From Spirosoma montaniterrae (lineage in GTDB: Bacteria; Bacteroidota; Bacteroidia; Cytophagales; Spirosomataceae): 64,000 nt of DNA. Numbering within the stretch: position 1 is the stretch's first letter; the number at the start of each line of letters is the position of its first letter. Of this stretch, positions 16,857 through 25,615 are shown in pieces. Under the pieces are notes generated by a model. That model did not search any database, was not told the DNA's origin, and saw nothing but the letters and a program-made list of their open reading frames with translations. The translations under genes and the position numbers were made by a program. The DNA is taken from contig NZ_CP014263.1 in NCBI RefSeq assembly GCF_001988955.1, positions 1,550,001 through 1,614,000 of the forward strand, written 5' to 3'.

Positions 16857-18000
16857 ATCGGTTTCGGAGTCGGCGGGCTACGTCGCGGGCCAGTTCGTCG
16901 CGCATACTGTCGTAGAACGACCAGCGTGAGGGCGGAAACGAGTCAGCACTTTTTAAACTGTGTCCATTCAGAGCGCGGTCGTCGCCACTGAACGTTTGCC
17001 ATTCAGTTACCCAACTCCGACTTTCCCAAACTGGTTCATTCCACCGTTCCTGGCCGGTTTGCGTGTCAATGGCCCGCATTCGCAACGTTAGCCCGGCTGT
17101 TATTTCCCGCCGAAACGTTGTGAGTGTACCCTTCACTTTTTCCATTATATCGACTTTTGTGGAGTCGTTGATTTTCTTCTCGCCAACTTTGTATTCCTGA
17201 TTGCTGTAAACCGTTGTGCAGGACGACGATACGTGTTCGTTGTAGGACGAATAATCTGTTACCTGCATCTGCACGGCCTCATGAATCGGATAGCCTTCTC
17301 CGGCGTTTTCGTCGGGCGGATAGAGCCGCACAAAGGGTGAAGGAGCGTCGTTGCGGCCAATCTGCTCGAAAATCAGCCCCTGCAACTGCGTGTTTTCTGT
17401 GGCACTGATTTCACGGGTAGGGCTAAGCGGTTCGACCACCACCCGCAACACGGCAAACGGCAGCGCGTCCTGTGCTTTAGCCTGCGCCTGCCTGAAGTCG
17501 GGCACCCACTCGGCGGCTTTCCGGTAGTTCAGAAACGCATCTTTGGCCGCGAGTCGGTTTTCTTCGCGCAGCGCAAACGCCTGTTCGGCAACCTGATACC
17601 GGTCGGCGGCAGCTAATTGGCGCGTTTCGGTCTGCTGGTCGCGGTAAGAAATTGGGTACGCCGATAACCAGTCGGCACAGTTTGTGCATTTAGCGGCATT
17701 ATCGGTCAGCTTTTGCAGGTTTTCGTATTCGGCGTACACGCGTTCCCACCGAAATGGCTCTGTTCCTGCCGACAACTGCCGGATTGTATTTTGGCGTTGT
17801 TCATAAGCCCGGACAAACGCTGCTTTCAGTACTAACGGAGCCAGCACATGACCCCGTTTCGACCAGCCCGGCTTCTGGCTGAGCCGGTGCGATGCCCGCT
17901 GCACCGCCAGATCATAATGCCCATGACGCAGGGCCGTATTGCCGCTGCTACAGGCCGTCAGCAGGGCGAGTATACCGAAGAAAATAAACAGACGAGCCAT
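16843..18000 (-). CDS. Lipoprotein of unknown function with helical N-terminal half
   Basis: A 385-residue protein with a clear lipoprotein signal (LALLTACSSG, Cys17). The ATG at 18000 was chosen because the frame upstream adds residues ahead of an otherwise normal signal peptide. The N-terminal half is rich in Ala, Gln and Arg and looks like TPR-type helical repeats (HYDLAVQRASHRLSQKPGW; KDAFLNYRKAAEWVPDF). The C-terminal half has beta-type sequence with two Cys (SSSCTTV, and CTNCADW earlier). I do not recognise the family. It overlaps the AlkA-like gene by 14 bp, so they are probably co-transcribed. Confidence 0.7.
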   Translation of the reverse strand: MARLFIFFGILALLTACSSGNTALRHGHYDLAVQRASHRLSQKPGWSKRGHVLAPLVLKAAFVRAYEQRQNTIRQLSAGTEPFRWERVYAEYENLQKLTDNAAKCTNCADWLSAYPISYRDQQTETRQLAAADRYQVAEQAFALREENRLAAKDAFLNYRKAAEWVPDFRQAQAKAQDALPFAVLRVVVEPLSPTREISATENTQLQGLIFEQIGRNDAPSPFVRLYPPDENAGEGYPIHEAVQMQVTDYSSYNEHVSSSCTTVYSNQEYKVGEKKINDSTKVDIMEKVKGTLTTFRREITAGLTLRMRAIDTQTGQERWNEPVWESRSWVTEWQTFSGDDRALNGHSLKSADSFPPSRWSFYDSMRDELARDVARRLRNRYAHD

Positions 18001-18085
18001 GCAACAAAATAACAAGTTTTGTTCATTTGATAAGGTAAATAAGGAGTTGGTTTAGTTTATGTACCAATTTGGTTTATTTCGCAGA

Positions 18086-18183
18086 AAGGGGAACACGGAT
18101 TTGACGGATACAACAGATTAACACGGATTTTTTAACATACTCTGAAAAATATCCGTGTAGACCCGTGTAATCCGTGTTCCCCT
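18086..18183. repeat. Intergenic hairpin repeat 2 (CACGGATT type)
   Basis: Imperfect inverted repeat in the divergent gap before corA. The left arm (18086-18134) has three spaced copies of CACGGATT-like units (AACACGGATT, GACGGATA, AACACGGATT). The right arm (18145-18183) is its degenerate complement (ATCCGTGT, CCCGTGTAA, ATCCGTGTTCCCC). A stray ATCCGTGG follows at 18190. The corA start codon is 20 bp past the right arm, so the hairpin would lie in or near the corA leader. Confidence 0.85.
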
Positions 18184-18203
18184 AAAAAAATCCGTGGCTA
18201 TTT

Positions 18204-19286
18204 ATGTCGAAACGCAAACGATACCGGTCTGCCGAAAAAACGCTGGGTACATCGCCCGGTACACTAACCTACATAGGCGAGGAAATTGAACACGCTACCA
18301 AAATCAAACGAATCGAATACAACGCTACCGACTACCGGGTCGATGAAAGCAGCAAACTAAGCGCGTGTCGGTTGCCGGGCAATAATGCGCCTTTTGTGGG
18401 TTGGATCGACGTAGATGGCATTCACGAACCAAAGGTTGTGGAGGCTCTCGGTCAGCAATTCCGGTTGCATCCGCTGCTGCTCGAAGACGTGATGAACACC
18501 GAGCAAAAACCCAAAATTGATTTGTATGACGATACCATCGTGTTCGTGACGCTGAAAAACCTGCACCATAGCGGGCAACGGCAGGAGATCGAAACCGAAC
18601 ACGTCAGTTTCGTGCTCGGTAAGGGGTTCCTGATTTCCTTTCAGGAGGAGCGAAGAAAAGATATTTTCGAGCCGGTGATCGAGCGCATCCGGGCATCGGC
18701 GGGCAAAACCCGGCGCAACGGTGCCGATTATCTGTTGTTTGCCCTCATGGACCTTATCGTAGACCATTATTTTCTGATTACCGAGCGTATCGGCGAAAAA
18801 ATGGACGAACTCGAAGATTATATTATTCAGGAACGGGCTAATCAGCAAACGCTGGCAACGCTCTATACACTCAAGCGCGAATTGGCCCACATCCGGCGCG
18901 TGGTAAACCCGCTGCGCGATATTGTGGGTGTGCTGCTGCGCGAAGAATCGGACCTGATCCGGCCCGGTACAGTGCCCTACCTGCGCGACCTGGCCGACCA
19001 CGTTAGCCAGATTATTGAACTGCTCGAATCGTATCGCGAACAGATTGCCGGCCTAATGGACGTATATTATTCGATTGTGAACAACCGCATGAACTCGGTC
19101 ATGAAAACGCTGACCATTGTATCAGCCATTTTTATTCCGCTGACGTTTATTGCCGGTATCTATGGCATGAATTTCGACAACATGCCCGAACTTCGTACCA
19201 AAACCGGCTACTTTTGGACCCTCGCGGCCATGACCGCTATCGCCATCGGCGAAATAATTTATTTTAAACGAAAAAAGTGGATGTGA
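18204..19286 (+). CDS. corA: CorA-family magnesium/cobalt transporter
   Basis: Homopentameric inner-membrane divalent cation channel. At 360 residues, a long cytoplasmic funnel domain (about 1-290) is followed by two C-terminal transmembrane helices. The first ends in the signature YGMNFDN (GMN at 321-323) and the second is YFWTLAAMTAIAIGEIIYF, with a basic C-terminal tail (KRKKWM). The N-terminal ~45 residues are basic and polar, longer than in E. coli CorA. The gene is flanked on both sides by hairpin repeats (18086-18183 and 19290-19383). Confidence 0.94.
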   Translation: MSKRKRYRSAEKTLGTSPGTLTYIGEEIEHATKIKRIEYNATDYRVDESSKLSACRLPGNNAPFVGWIDVDGIHEPKVVEALGQQFRLHPLLLEDVMNTEQKPKIDLYDDTIVFVTLKNLHHSGQRQEIETEHVSFVLGKGFLISFQEERRKDIFEPVIERIRASAGKTRRNGADYLLFALMDLIVDHYFLITERIGEKMDELEDYIIQERANQQTLATLYTLKRELAHIRRVVNPLRDIVGVLLREESDLIRPGTVPYLRDLADHVSQIIELLESYREQIAGLMDVYYSIVNNRMNSVMKTLTIVSAIFIPLTFIAGIYGMNFDNMPELRTKTGYFWTLAAMTAIAIGEIIYFKRKKWM

Positions 19287-19289
19287 AGT

Positions 19290-19383
19290 CAGTTAACAGT
19301 CATCAGCCAACAGCCAACAGTTGCTGCCGCCAGCTAAACTGTTGGCTGTTGACTGTTGATTGTTCGCTGTTGGTTGTTAACTG
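19290..19383. repeat. Intergenic hairpin repeat 3 (CAACAGY heptamer type)
   Basis: Inverted repeat with arms of tandem 7-bp units. The left arm (19290-19326) reads CAGTTAACAGTCATCAGCCAAC and on; the right arm (19331-19383) carries degenerate complements of it (CTGTTGGCTGTTGACTGTTG...). It fills the whole gap between corA and murF-alr, ending 2 bp before the murF-alr start codon. Elements of the same unit are at 21861-21937 and 49609-49648. Confidence 0.88.
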
Positions 19384-19385
19384 AT

Positions 19386-21857
19386 ATGATTTGGCTTACT
19401 GACTCGCGACAGGCGACGGGAAATTTATCCGACGTTCTATTTTTTGCCATTCGGGGCGAACACCACGACGGGCACGATTTTATTGATGACCTGTATAACA
19501 AGGGCGTCCGGCATTTCGTCGTTGAAACCCCGGCACTAACGCCCGCCCGTTTAGCCAAACTGGCCGACTACGCCGACGCACGGTTCACAGAAGTAGACAA
19601 CAGCCTGACGCACCTGCAAACGCTGGCGGCTGCGCATCGGCAGCAGTTTCGCATTCCGGTTATTGGCATCACCGGCAGTAACGGCAAAACCATTGTCAAA
19701 GAATGGCTCGCGCAGCTTTTAGCCGATGACTTCGCTATTGCTCGTAGCCCGCGTAGCTATAACTCGCAGTTAGGTGTGCCGCTATCGGTACAGCAACTGG
19801 CTGACCATCACACGCTTGGCATCTTTGAGGCCGGTATTTCGCGCCCGCAGGAGATGGCCGCCCTCGAAGCCATAATCCGGCCTACCATCGGTATTTTCAC
19901 CAACATCGGCACGGCCCACGACGAAGGTTTCCGAACGCGACGGCAGAAGATAGCCGAAAAACTTCGGCTGTTCATTCATGCCCAAACGCTCGTCTACTGC
20001 GCCGACCACACCGATATTGCCGACGAAATAAACATGGTGCTGAAGGCCGTGAACCCCGATATGCGGCTCATTACCTGGTCATTGACGGGTCAAAACGCTA
20101 CCTACAAGGCGCATCGAAACGGCAATCGCCTGCACCTGACCGGGCCACGGGGCGACTATCACCTGACACTGCCTTTCACCGATCCGGCGTCGGTCGAAAA
20201 CGTGCTGCACTGCCTCGTTACGATGCTTCTGTTCAGGTCGTTCAACGTTGATGCGCTGCAAACCCGGCTCAGTCGATTGCGGCCTGTGTCGATGCGGCTT
20301 GAGCAGAAAGAAGGCATCAACAACTGCGTATTGATCGATGATTCATACAATAATGATCTGGCCGGGCTACAGTTGGCACTCAACTTTCTGAATCAGCAAA
20401 CGGGCCGCAGCGGGCGCGTCGTGATCTTGTCCGATGTATTGCAGTCGGGACAATCTGAGTCCGACTTATACGCGCAGATTTCGGGGTTGATAGAAGCCAA
20501 CCTGATCGACCGGTTTGTGGGCATCGGCCCGGTGATGAGCCGTAACGCCGGTCTGTTTCCGCCCAACAGCCTTTTTTACGAAACCACCGATCAGTTTTTA
20601 GCCCAGTTTTCAGTCAGTGCGTTGCGCGATAGTGCGGTGCTGGTAAAAGGGGCGCGAACGTTCTCGTTCGAGCGGATCGTAAATCGACTGCAACGCAAGG
20701 TGCATGGAACGGTGCTGGAAATTAATCTCGACGCGCTGACGCACAACCTCAACTACTACCGCGAGCGCATTAGTCGTACCGATGGGCCATCAGCCACGAA
20801 AATTATGGTGATGGTGAAGGCGTTTGCCTACGGCAGCGGCAGTGCCGAAGTAGCTCAGTTGCTTCAGTATCACCGCGTCGACTACCTCGCCGTGGCCTAT
20901 GCCGACGAAGGCGTTTCGCTCCGGCAAAACGGCATCACGCTGCCCATCATGGTGATGAACCCCGCGCCCGAAACGTTCGCCACATTGCTGGAATATGGTC
21001 TGGAACCCGAAATCTACAGCCTGCGCCTGTTGCGGGAGTGGGGACTGTTCGCAGCAGCGGTGGCAGGGAGCTACGGGCAGGGAGTGCCGGATAGCCAAAG
21101 CAAAGATTTGCCAAACCTGCACCTGAAAATTGACACCGGCATGCACCGGCTGGGGTTTCTGGAAACCGAAATGCCCGAACTGATTGCCTACCTGCAACAG
21201 CATCCGCAATTGCGCATTGCTACGGTGTTCAGCCATTTGGCAGGTGCCGATGAGTCGCAGTTCAACGCCTTTTCGCAGCAGCAATACCAGACGTTTTTGC
21301 GCTGTACCGAAGCCCTCGAAGCCGGGTTGGGATACCGCCCGGTGCGACATCTGCTCAATTCGGCGGGCATCGTGCGCTTTCCCGATTACCAACTCGACAT
21401 GGTGCGGTTAGGCATTGGGCTGTACGGCGTTGAATCGAGTCAGACCGACGTATCAGCAGTAAGGCCCGTGGGTACGTTGCGGACGGTGGTGAGTCAGATC
21501 AAATGCGTATTGGCGGGCGAGTCGGTAGGCTACAGCCGTCGGGGCGTTCTGGACCACGATGCCCGTATTGCCACGCTGGCAATTGGTTATGCCGACGGAT
21601 TCGACCGGCGATTGGGCAACGGTGTGGGTCGGGTGTGGGTCAACGGGACGCTTTGCCCCACGGTTGGCAGCGTGTGCATGGACATGACCATGATCGATGT
21701 CACAGCCGCATCGGTGCAGGAAGGCGACGAGGTAATCATTTTCGGCCCCGACCTGCCCATTACCGAATTAGCCCGACAGATAAACACGATACCTTACGAA
21801 GTACTGACCGGCATCAGCGAACGCGTAAAGCGGGTGTTTGTGAAGGAGGGAAATTAA
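19386..21857 (+). CDS. murF: Bifunctional UDP-MurNAc-tripeptide:D-Ala-D-Ala ligase / alanine racemase (MurF-Alr fusion)
   Basis: Cell-wall precursor enzyme of 823 residues joining a MurF ligase to a PLP-dependent alanine racemase, a fusion known in Bacteroidota. MurF part (1-438): ATP loop GITGSNGKT (94-102; usual GKTT reads GKTI) and the central ligase motif IFTNIGTAHDEGF. Alr part (439-823): PLP Lys478 in VMVKAFAYG, the catalytic Tyr716 in VGYSRRG, and the substrate loop GSVCMDMTMIDV. The start is unusual: MIWLTDSRQ begins about 20 residues later than family members normally do, and the hairpin repeat ends 2 bp upstream. An in-frame TTG at 19356 would add ten residues encoded by the repeat. 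Both active sites look intact. Confidence 0.93.
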   Translation: MIWLTDSRQATGNLSDVLFFAIRGEHHDGHDFIDDLYNKGVRHFVVETPALTPARLAKLADYADARFTEVDNSLTHLQTLAAAHRQQFRIPVIGITGSNGKTIVKEWLAQLLADDFAIARSPRSYNSQLGVPLSVQQLADHHTLGIFEAGISRPQEMAALEAIIRPTIGIFTNIGTAHDEGFRTRRQKIAEKLRLFIHAQTLVYCADHTDIADEINMVLKAVNPDMRLITWSLTGQNATYKAHRNGNRLHLTGPRGDYHLTLPFTDPASVENVLHCLVTMLLFRSFNVDALQTRLSRLRPVSMRLEQKEGINNCVLIDDSYNNDLAGLQLALNFLNQQTGRSGRVVILSDVLQSGQSESDLYAQISGLIEANLIDRFVGIGPVMSRNAGLFPPNSLFYETTDQFLAQFSVSALRDSAVLVKGARTFSFERIVNRLQRKVHGTVLEINLDALTHNLNYYRERISRTDGPSATKIMVMVKAFAYGSGSAEVAQLLQYHRVDYLAVAYADEGVSLRQNGITLPIMVMNPAPETFATLLEYGLEPEIYSLRLLREWGLFAAAVAGSYGQGVPDSQSKDLPNLHLKIDTGMHRLGFLETEMPELIAYLQQHPQLRIATVFSHLAGADESQFNAFSQQQYQTFLRCTEALEAGLGYRPVRHLLNSAGIVRFPDYQLDMVRLGIGLYGVESSQTDVSAVRPVGTLRTVVSQIKCVLAGESVGYSRRGVLDHDARIATLAIGYADGFDRRLGNGVGRVWVNGTLCPTVGSVCMDMTMIDVTAASVQEGDEVIIFGPDLPITELARQINTIPYEVLTGISERVKRVFVKEGN

Positions 21858-21860
21858 GTT

Positions 21861-21937
21861 AGCAGTGAACAGCCAACAACCAACAGTTAACAGTTCGCTG
21901 AAGACTGTTGACTGCTAACTGTTGGCTGTTCACTGCC
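21861..21937. repeat. Intergenic hairpin repeat 4 (CAACAGY heptamer type)
   Basis: The left arm (from 21861, GCAGTGAACAGCCAACAACC) and right arm (ending 21937, GTTGGCTGTTCACTGC) are complementary with internal mismatches and share the 7-bp unit of repeat 3. It lies between the convergent murF-alr and coiled-coil genes. Its right end is inside the last codons of the latter, whose TGA stop is part of the repeat's GCAGTGAACAGCC motif. Confidence 0.85.
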
Positions 21938-22619
21938 TTTTCGCTTTTACGGCTTCAACGTTTTTCTTACGGTTTTCGAGTTCGGTCAGGGCGTTCGTTT
22001 GCTCACCTTTATTCGTTTCAACGTCTTTCAGGAGTTGTTCCAGCTCTTTGGCGTTCTCATCGATGCGTTTAAGCAGCCGGTCTTTTTCCTTCGCATTGGC
22101 TTCAATATCGCGCTGGAGTTGTTCGCCTTTTTTAACCATACGCTGATGCGCTTTCTGCGCTTCGTCAAAACCATCTTCGGCAACGCGTACTTCCTGGGCG
22201 AACAGTGTTTTGCTGGCAAAATCTTTCAGGAGTTGTTCGGCTGCGTTGTAGCCTGTGCCGCCGGGTGTGACGAAATTGCCGCTGCCCAAATCGAAAGAAG
22301 CAAAAATAGTAATCGACGAGCGCGACGATTTTACCGTGCTGACCAAATTTATCGGTTCGGGTGAAACAGCGGCAATGTCGGCGTTGGTAACGCGATACGT
22401 ACCCCGCGACTCCGTTAGCCGACCGTAGGTTCGTAGTTGGTTTTCCCAGTCTTTTTCAATTTGCCGACCATCGCCACTGAGTGTGAGGTTCAACCCCTTT
22501 AGCGGCACTTTGTCGACGGTGGTTTCGCCCGCATAAACGGTTTGTGCCAGAGCGGCAACCGATGCAAACAAAAAGCATGACAGACTCAGAACAGAGACGT
22601 AATAGTGAACAGGTTTCAT
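21930..22619 (-). CDS. Periplasmic protein with C-terminal coiled coil, unknown function
   Basis: A 229-residue protein with a signal peptide (VHYYVSVLSLSCFLFASVAA). The middle is beta-rich (GTYRVTNADIAAVSPEPINL). From about residue 165 to the end it is a highly charged coiled coil (MVKKGEQLQRDIEANAKEKD, then RLLKRIDENAKELEQLLKD). The ATG at 22619 was chosen for the signal peptide; the frame extends 27 codons upstream into the end of the methyltransferase gene. The stop codon lies in the hairpin repeat, so the natural C-terminus may once have been different. I do not recognise a family. Confidence 0.72.
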   Translation of the reverse strand: MKPVHYYVSVLSLSCFLFASVAALAQTVYAGETTVDKVPLKGLNLTLSGDGRQIEKDWENQLRTYGRLTESRGTYRVTNADIAAVSPEPINLVSTVKSSRSSITIFASFDLGSGNFVTPGGTGYNAAEQLLKDFASKTLFAQEVRVAEDGFDEAQKAHQRMVKKGEQLQRDIEANAKEKDRLLKRIDENAKELEQLLKDVETNKGEQTNALTELENRKKNVEAVKAKRQ

Positions 22620-22659
22620 GGCGGTTACGATTTTGTCTGAACCGGGACAGCATCCTGGT

Positions 22660-23856
22660 TCAGACGATTTTTCGGCAAAGTAACAATCGTTTGCTGCCAT
22701 TGGCTAAGGTAGTAGCAAAAATATAGACATCGCCCCCTTCCCGCAGATTGAGCTTACGACGCAAGTCGGCCACCGACTGTGGGAAATTCCGAACGGTCAG
22801 GTTGGCTTTCAGCGTTGGCAACACGTACTGAAGCCCTTTTTTATCGACCTTTAATACGTGTTCAATCTGAAAAACACGGCCTGGGAAGCCGCTGATTAAT
22901 TCGGCAGATGTGTACAGATGGCTGTTTGGAGCTAATTTTTGCAGACCAAACCGAACCCCTGCTAATCGAAACGCCCCGGCTTTCAAAATAGCCGCGTTTG
23001 GTTCATACAGGTACGTTTGCGGATCGCTCAATATAATCTCCGCCTGCCACTCCTCTCCCCGGTTGTACGAAAACGTATCTGTCTGATTTTCCGATAGGTT
23101 AACAGCGTTAACTTGAATGGTTTCTAAACTTACTGACTGTTTGCCAACGACAAATACTATTTCTTTCACTTCGCCCGCTGCCGCCACAACGTGCACAGCC
23201 TCAACGCCCGGCAACTGGCCGATTGTTGCGCCAATGTCGATCATAGGCGAAGTTTTCAGCAATAGCTGGTTAGCTTTTGCCAGCAGGTTAGCCAGTACGC
23301 CGGGGCGCGATACGTCGGGTTCGCAGTCGGCAAGTTGCACGACGCGCCCGCCCTGCTCACTGCGCCGGTGAGGGTCGAGGTAGAGCCAATCGGCAGCCGC
23401 TCCGGTTAGTCCGTCAACATAAGTCAGGCCATCGCCGGTATGTACGTCCACATTGGTTGCACCCAGCCGGGGCAGGTTGTAAGCCGCCAGATCGGCCAGA
23501 TCGGGTCGGTGTTCAATGTACGAAACGCGGCCCATTCGCTGGGCAAACGCCCAGGCATCAACGCCCATGCCGCCAGTCAGGTCAACTAACAGCTCACCAG
23601 ATACCAACGACGCTTTGTAGTGAGCCGTTAGCTCGGAAGACGCCTGCTCGACCGAGAGTGCGGGCGGAAAAATCAGGTCATGTTGCGCGTACCACGCTGG
23701 CAGTTTACCACGGGCTTTCTGGCGGGCCGTTATCTGTTCGGCTACCCGACGCAAATCGATGTTCGGGATCGCTTCACCGCGTAATACTAACGTGGCAACA
23801 TCGTCGGTCAGGTGTTGCTGAATAAACTGCTGTTCGGCGGGTGAAATACTGGTCAA
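22660..23856 (-). CDS. SAM-dependent methyltransferase with THUMP-like C-terminal domain
   Basis: A class I methyltransferase of 398 residues, predicted RNA-modifying. An N-terminal helical region (1-85) precedes the SAM motif I VDLTGGMGVD (91-100), the acidic motif II YIEHRPD, and a catalytic-site motif WLYLDPHRR (157-165) in place of the NPPY of N-methyltransferases. The C-terminal ~75 residues match the THUMP-like domain (KADLTVRNFP-type strand, here KANLTVRNFPQSVADLRRKL, then GGDVYIFATTL). The first codon is TTG: an in-frame TAA lies four codons upstream and no ATG occurs before the core. It ends 41 bp before the coiled-coil gene start. Confidence 0.85.
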   Translation of the reverse strand: MTSISPAEQQFIQQHLTDDVATLVLRGEAIPNIDLRRVAEQITARQKARGKLPAWYAQHDLIFPPALSVEQASSELTAHYKASLVSGELLVDLTGGMGVDAWAFAQRMGRVSYIEHRPDLADLAAYNLPRLGATNVDVHTGDGLTYVDGLTGAAADWLYLDPHRRSEQGGRVVQLADCEPDVSRPGVLANLLAKANQLLLKTSPMIDIGATIGQLPGVEAVHVVAAAGEVKEIVFVVGKQSVSLETIQVNAVNLSENQTDTFSYNRGEEWQAEIILSDPQTYLYEPNAAILKAGAFRLAGVRFGLQKLAPNSHLYTSAELISGFPGRVFQIEHVLKVDKKGLQYVLPTLKANLTVRNFPQSVADLRRKLNLREGGDVYIFATTLANGSKRLLLCRKIV

Positions 23857-23962
23857 ACGATACGTAGTTTAGTAACTTTCTAATCTTTTTCTAATCTAAT
23901 GCAACGATGCACCGGAAAGCGTCGTTGGCTAACTACCTAACGTTAGACGAAACCAACAGTTC

Positions 23963-25564
23963 ATGCAGCGCGTCAATCCGGTACGGACATTACGTCGGTA
24001 TCAGCTATCATTTCTTAAGCAGGACATTCCGTCGGGCTTATCCGTCTTTTTAGTGGCCCTGCCGCTTTGTCTGGGTATTGCATTGGCGTCGGGTGCTCCG
24101 CTTTTTTCGGGTCTGGTAGCGGGTATGATCGGTGGCATTGTGGTTGGCGTATTGTCTGGTTCTGAGGTTAGCGTCAGCGGGCCAGCGGCTGGTTTGGCCG
24201 TTATCGTGGCCGATGCCATTGCAAAAGTAGGGTCTTACGAAGCGTTTCTGGCAGCAGTAGTGCTGGCGGGTATCATACAGATTGGCATGGGGCTGCTCAA
24301 AGCCGGAAGGTTCAGTAGCTTTTTCCCCGACAGCGTCATCAAAGGAATGTTGGTTGCTATTGGGCTGGTTATTATTCTCAAACAGATTCCGCACGCGCTC
24401 GGTCGCGACAACGACTATGAGGGCGAATTTGAATTTCAGCAATTAGCCGATGGCGAAAATACGATTTCTGAAATTTATCGGGCATTTGAAACGGCCAGTC
24501 CGGGGGCGGTTGCTATCAGTCTCGTATCGCTATTGTTTCTGCTCGGCTGGGAGCGTATGGCGGGGCGCAGCACACGCGCTTTTTTTAAAAACATACCCGG
24601 CGCGCTGCTGGTCGTATTTATTGGTATTGCGCTGAACGAGTTGTTTCGGATTGCCATACCGACCTGGTATCTGGGCGACACGGCTCATCAGCACATGGTT
24701 CGGATTCCGACGCTTGAACCGGGGCAGAGTCTTTTCTCAATCTTTGATTTCCCGGATTTTAGCAAATTTGCCGACCCGCAGATTTACGTACTCGGTGCCA
24801 CCATTGCGCTGGTAGCCAGTTTAGAAACGCTATTAAACCTCGAAGCCTCGGACCGGCTCGACCGGTTGAAGCGAATTTCGTCAACGGACCAGGAATTGCT
24901 GGCGCAGGGTACAGGAAATATACTATCGGGCCTGATCGGTGGGTTGCCCATTACGTCGGTGGTGGTGCGTTCATCGGCCAACGTTTACGGTGGTGCCCGA
25001 ACCCGGATGTCGGCGGTATTTCATGGTGTATTTTTGCTGATTGCTGTTTTTCTGGGCGGGCCAATTCTGAATCTAATCCCACTGTCGTGCCTGGCCGTCG
25101 TACTGATTATGGTAGGATACAAATTAGCCAAGCCTGCTATCTTCAAGAAAATCTATCGCGATGGCTGGAGCCAGTTTTTGCCGTTTATTGTAACGGTGCT
25201 GGGCATTATTTTTACTGATCTATTGAAAGGTGTTGCCTTAGGGTGGGTGGTGGGTATTGGTTTTGTGCTGTATTCTAATTTTCAGGCAACGTTTAGGGTC
25301 GTTCGTTCGGGCAGTCAGGTTACTATTTTGTTCGTCAAAGACCTGTATTTTTTAAGCAAACTGCCACTTAAAGAAACCTTAAGCAACCTCAAACCCGGCG
25401 ATCAGGTGGTGGTTGACGGTACCAGGGCGTCATTCATCGACCACGATATTTACACAATGTTGCACAGCTTCGCTGAAACGGCTGAAACGCAGGGTATTCA
25501 GTACGAACTGCGGAACGTGGAGCGTCAACGTCGTCGGCGTAAAGAAGAACTAATCAGTGAATAG
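23963..25564 (+). CDS. SulP family inorganic anion transporter
   Basis: Membrane transporter of 533 residues with about 12-14 helices and a C-terminal STAS domain (about 440-515, DLYFLSKLPLKETL, VVDGTRASFIDHD). Signatures include PLCLGIALASGAPLFSG and GLIGGLPITSVVVRSSANV. The family carries sulfate, bicarbonate and other anions; members with this short STAS domain in Bacteroidota are often linked to bicarbonate, but no carbonic anhydrase is adjacent, so the substrate is open. It is divergent from the THUMP-like methyltransferase over a 106-bp gap that must hold both promoters. Confidence 0.9.
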   Translation: MQRVNPVRTLRRYQLSFLKQDIPSGLSVFLVALPLCLGIALASGAPLFSGLVAGMIGGIVVGVLSGSEVSVSGPAAGLAVIVADAIAKVGSYEAFLAAVVLAGIIQIGMGLLKAGRFSSFFPDSVIKGMLVAIGLVIILKQIPHALGRDNDYEGEFEFQQLADGENTISEIYRAFETASPGAVAISLVSLLFLLGWERMAGRSTRAFFKNIPGALLVVFIGIALNELFRIAIPTWYLGDTAHQHMVRIPTLEPGQSLFSIFDFPDFSKFADPQIYVLGATIALVASLETLLNLEASDRLDRLKRISSTDQELLAQGTGNILSGLIGGLPITSVVVRSSANVYGGARTRMSAVFHGVFLLIAVFLGGPILNLIPLSCLAVVLIMVGYKLAKPAIFKKIYRDGWSQFLPFIVTVLGIIFTDLLKGVALGWVVGIGFVLYSNFQATFRVVRSGSQVTILFVKDLYFLSKLPLKETLSNLKPGDQVVVDGTRASFIDHDIYTMLHSFAETAETQGIQYELRNVERQRRRRKEELISE

Positions 25565-25615
25565 TAAGCGGAGTGCGTAAGTGCCTTTTGGAGAGAACAC
25601 AACTGGTCATTTACG

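Noticed and set aside
19356..19385. Ten-codon N-terminal extension of MurF-Alr from a TTG
   Set aside because: It is translated hairpin repeat and ATG at 19386 is available; kept only as an alternative.
24001..24442. Long open frames antisense to the SulP gene
   Set aside because: Sequence is the complement of a well-supported transporter; composition is that of a shadow frame.
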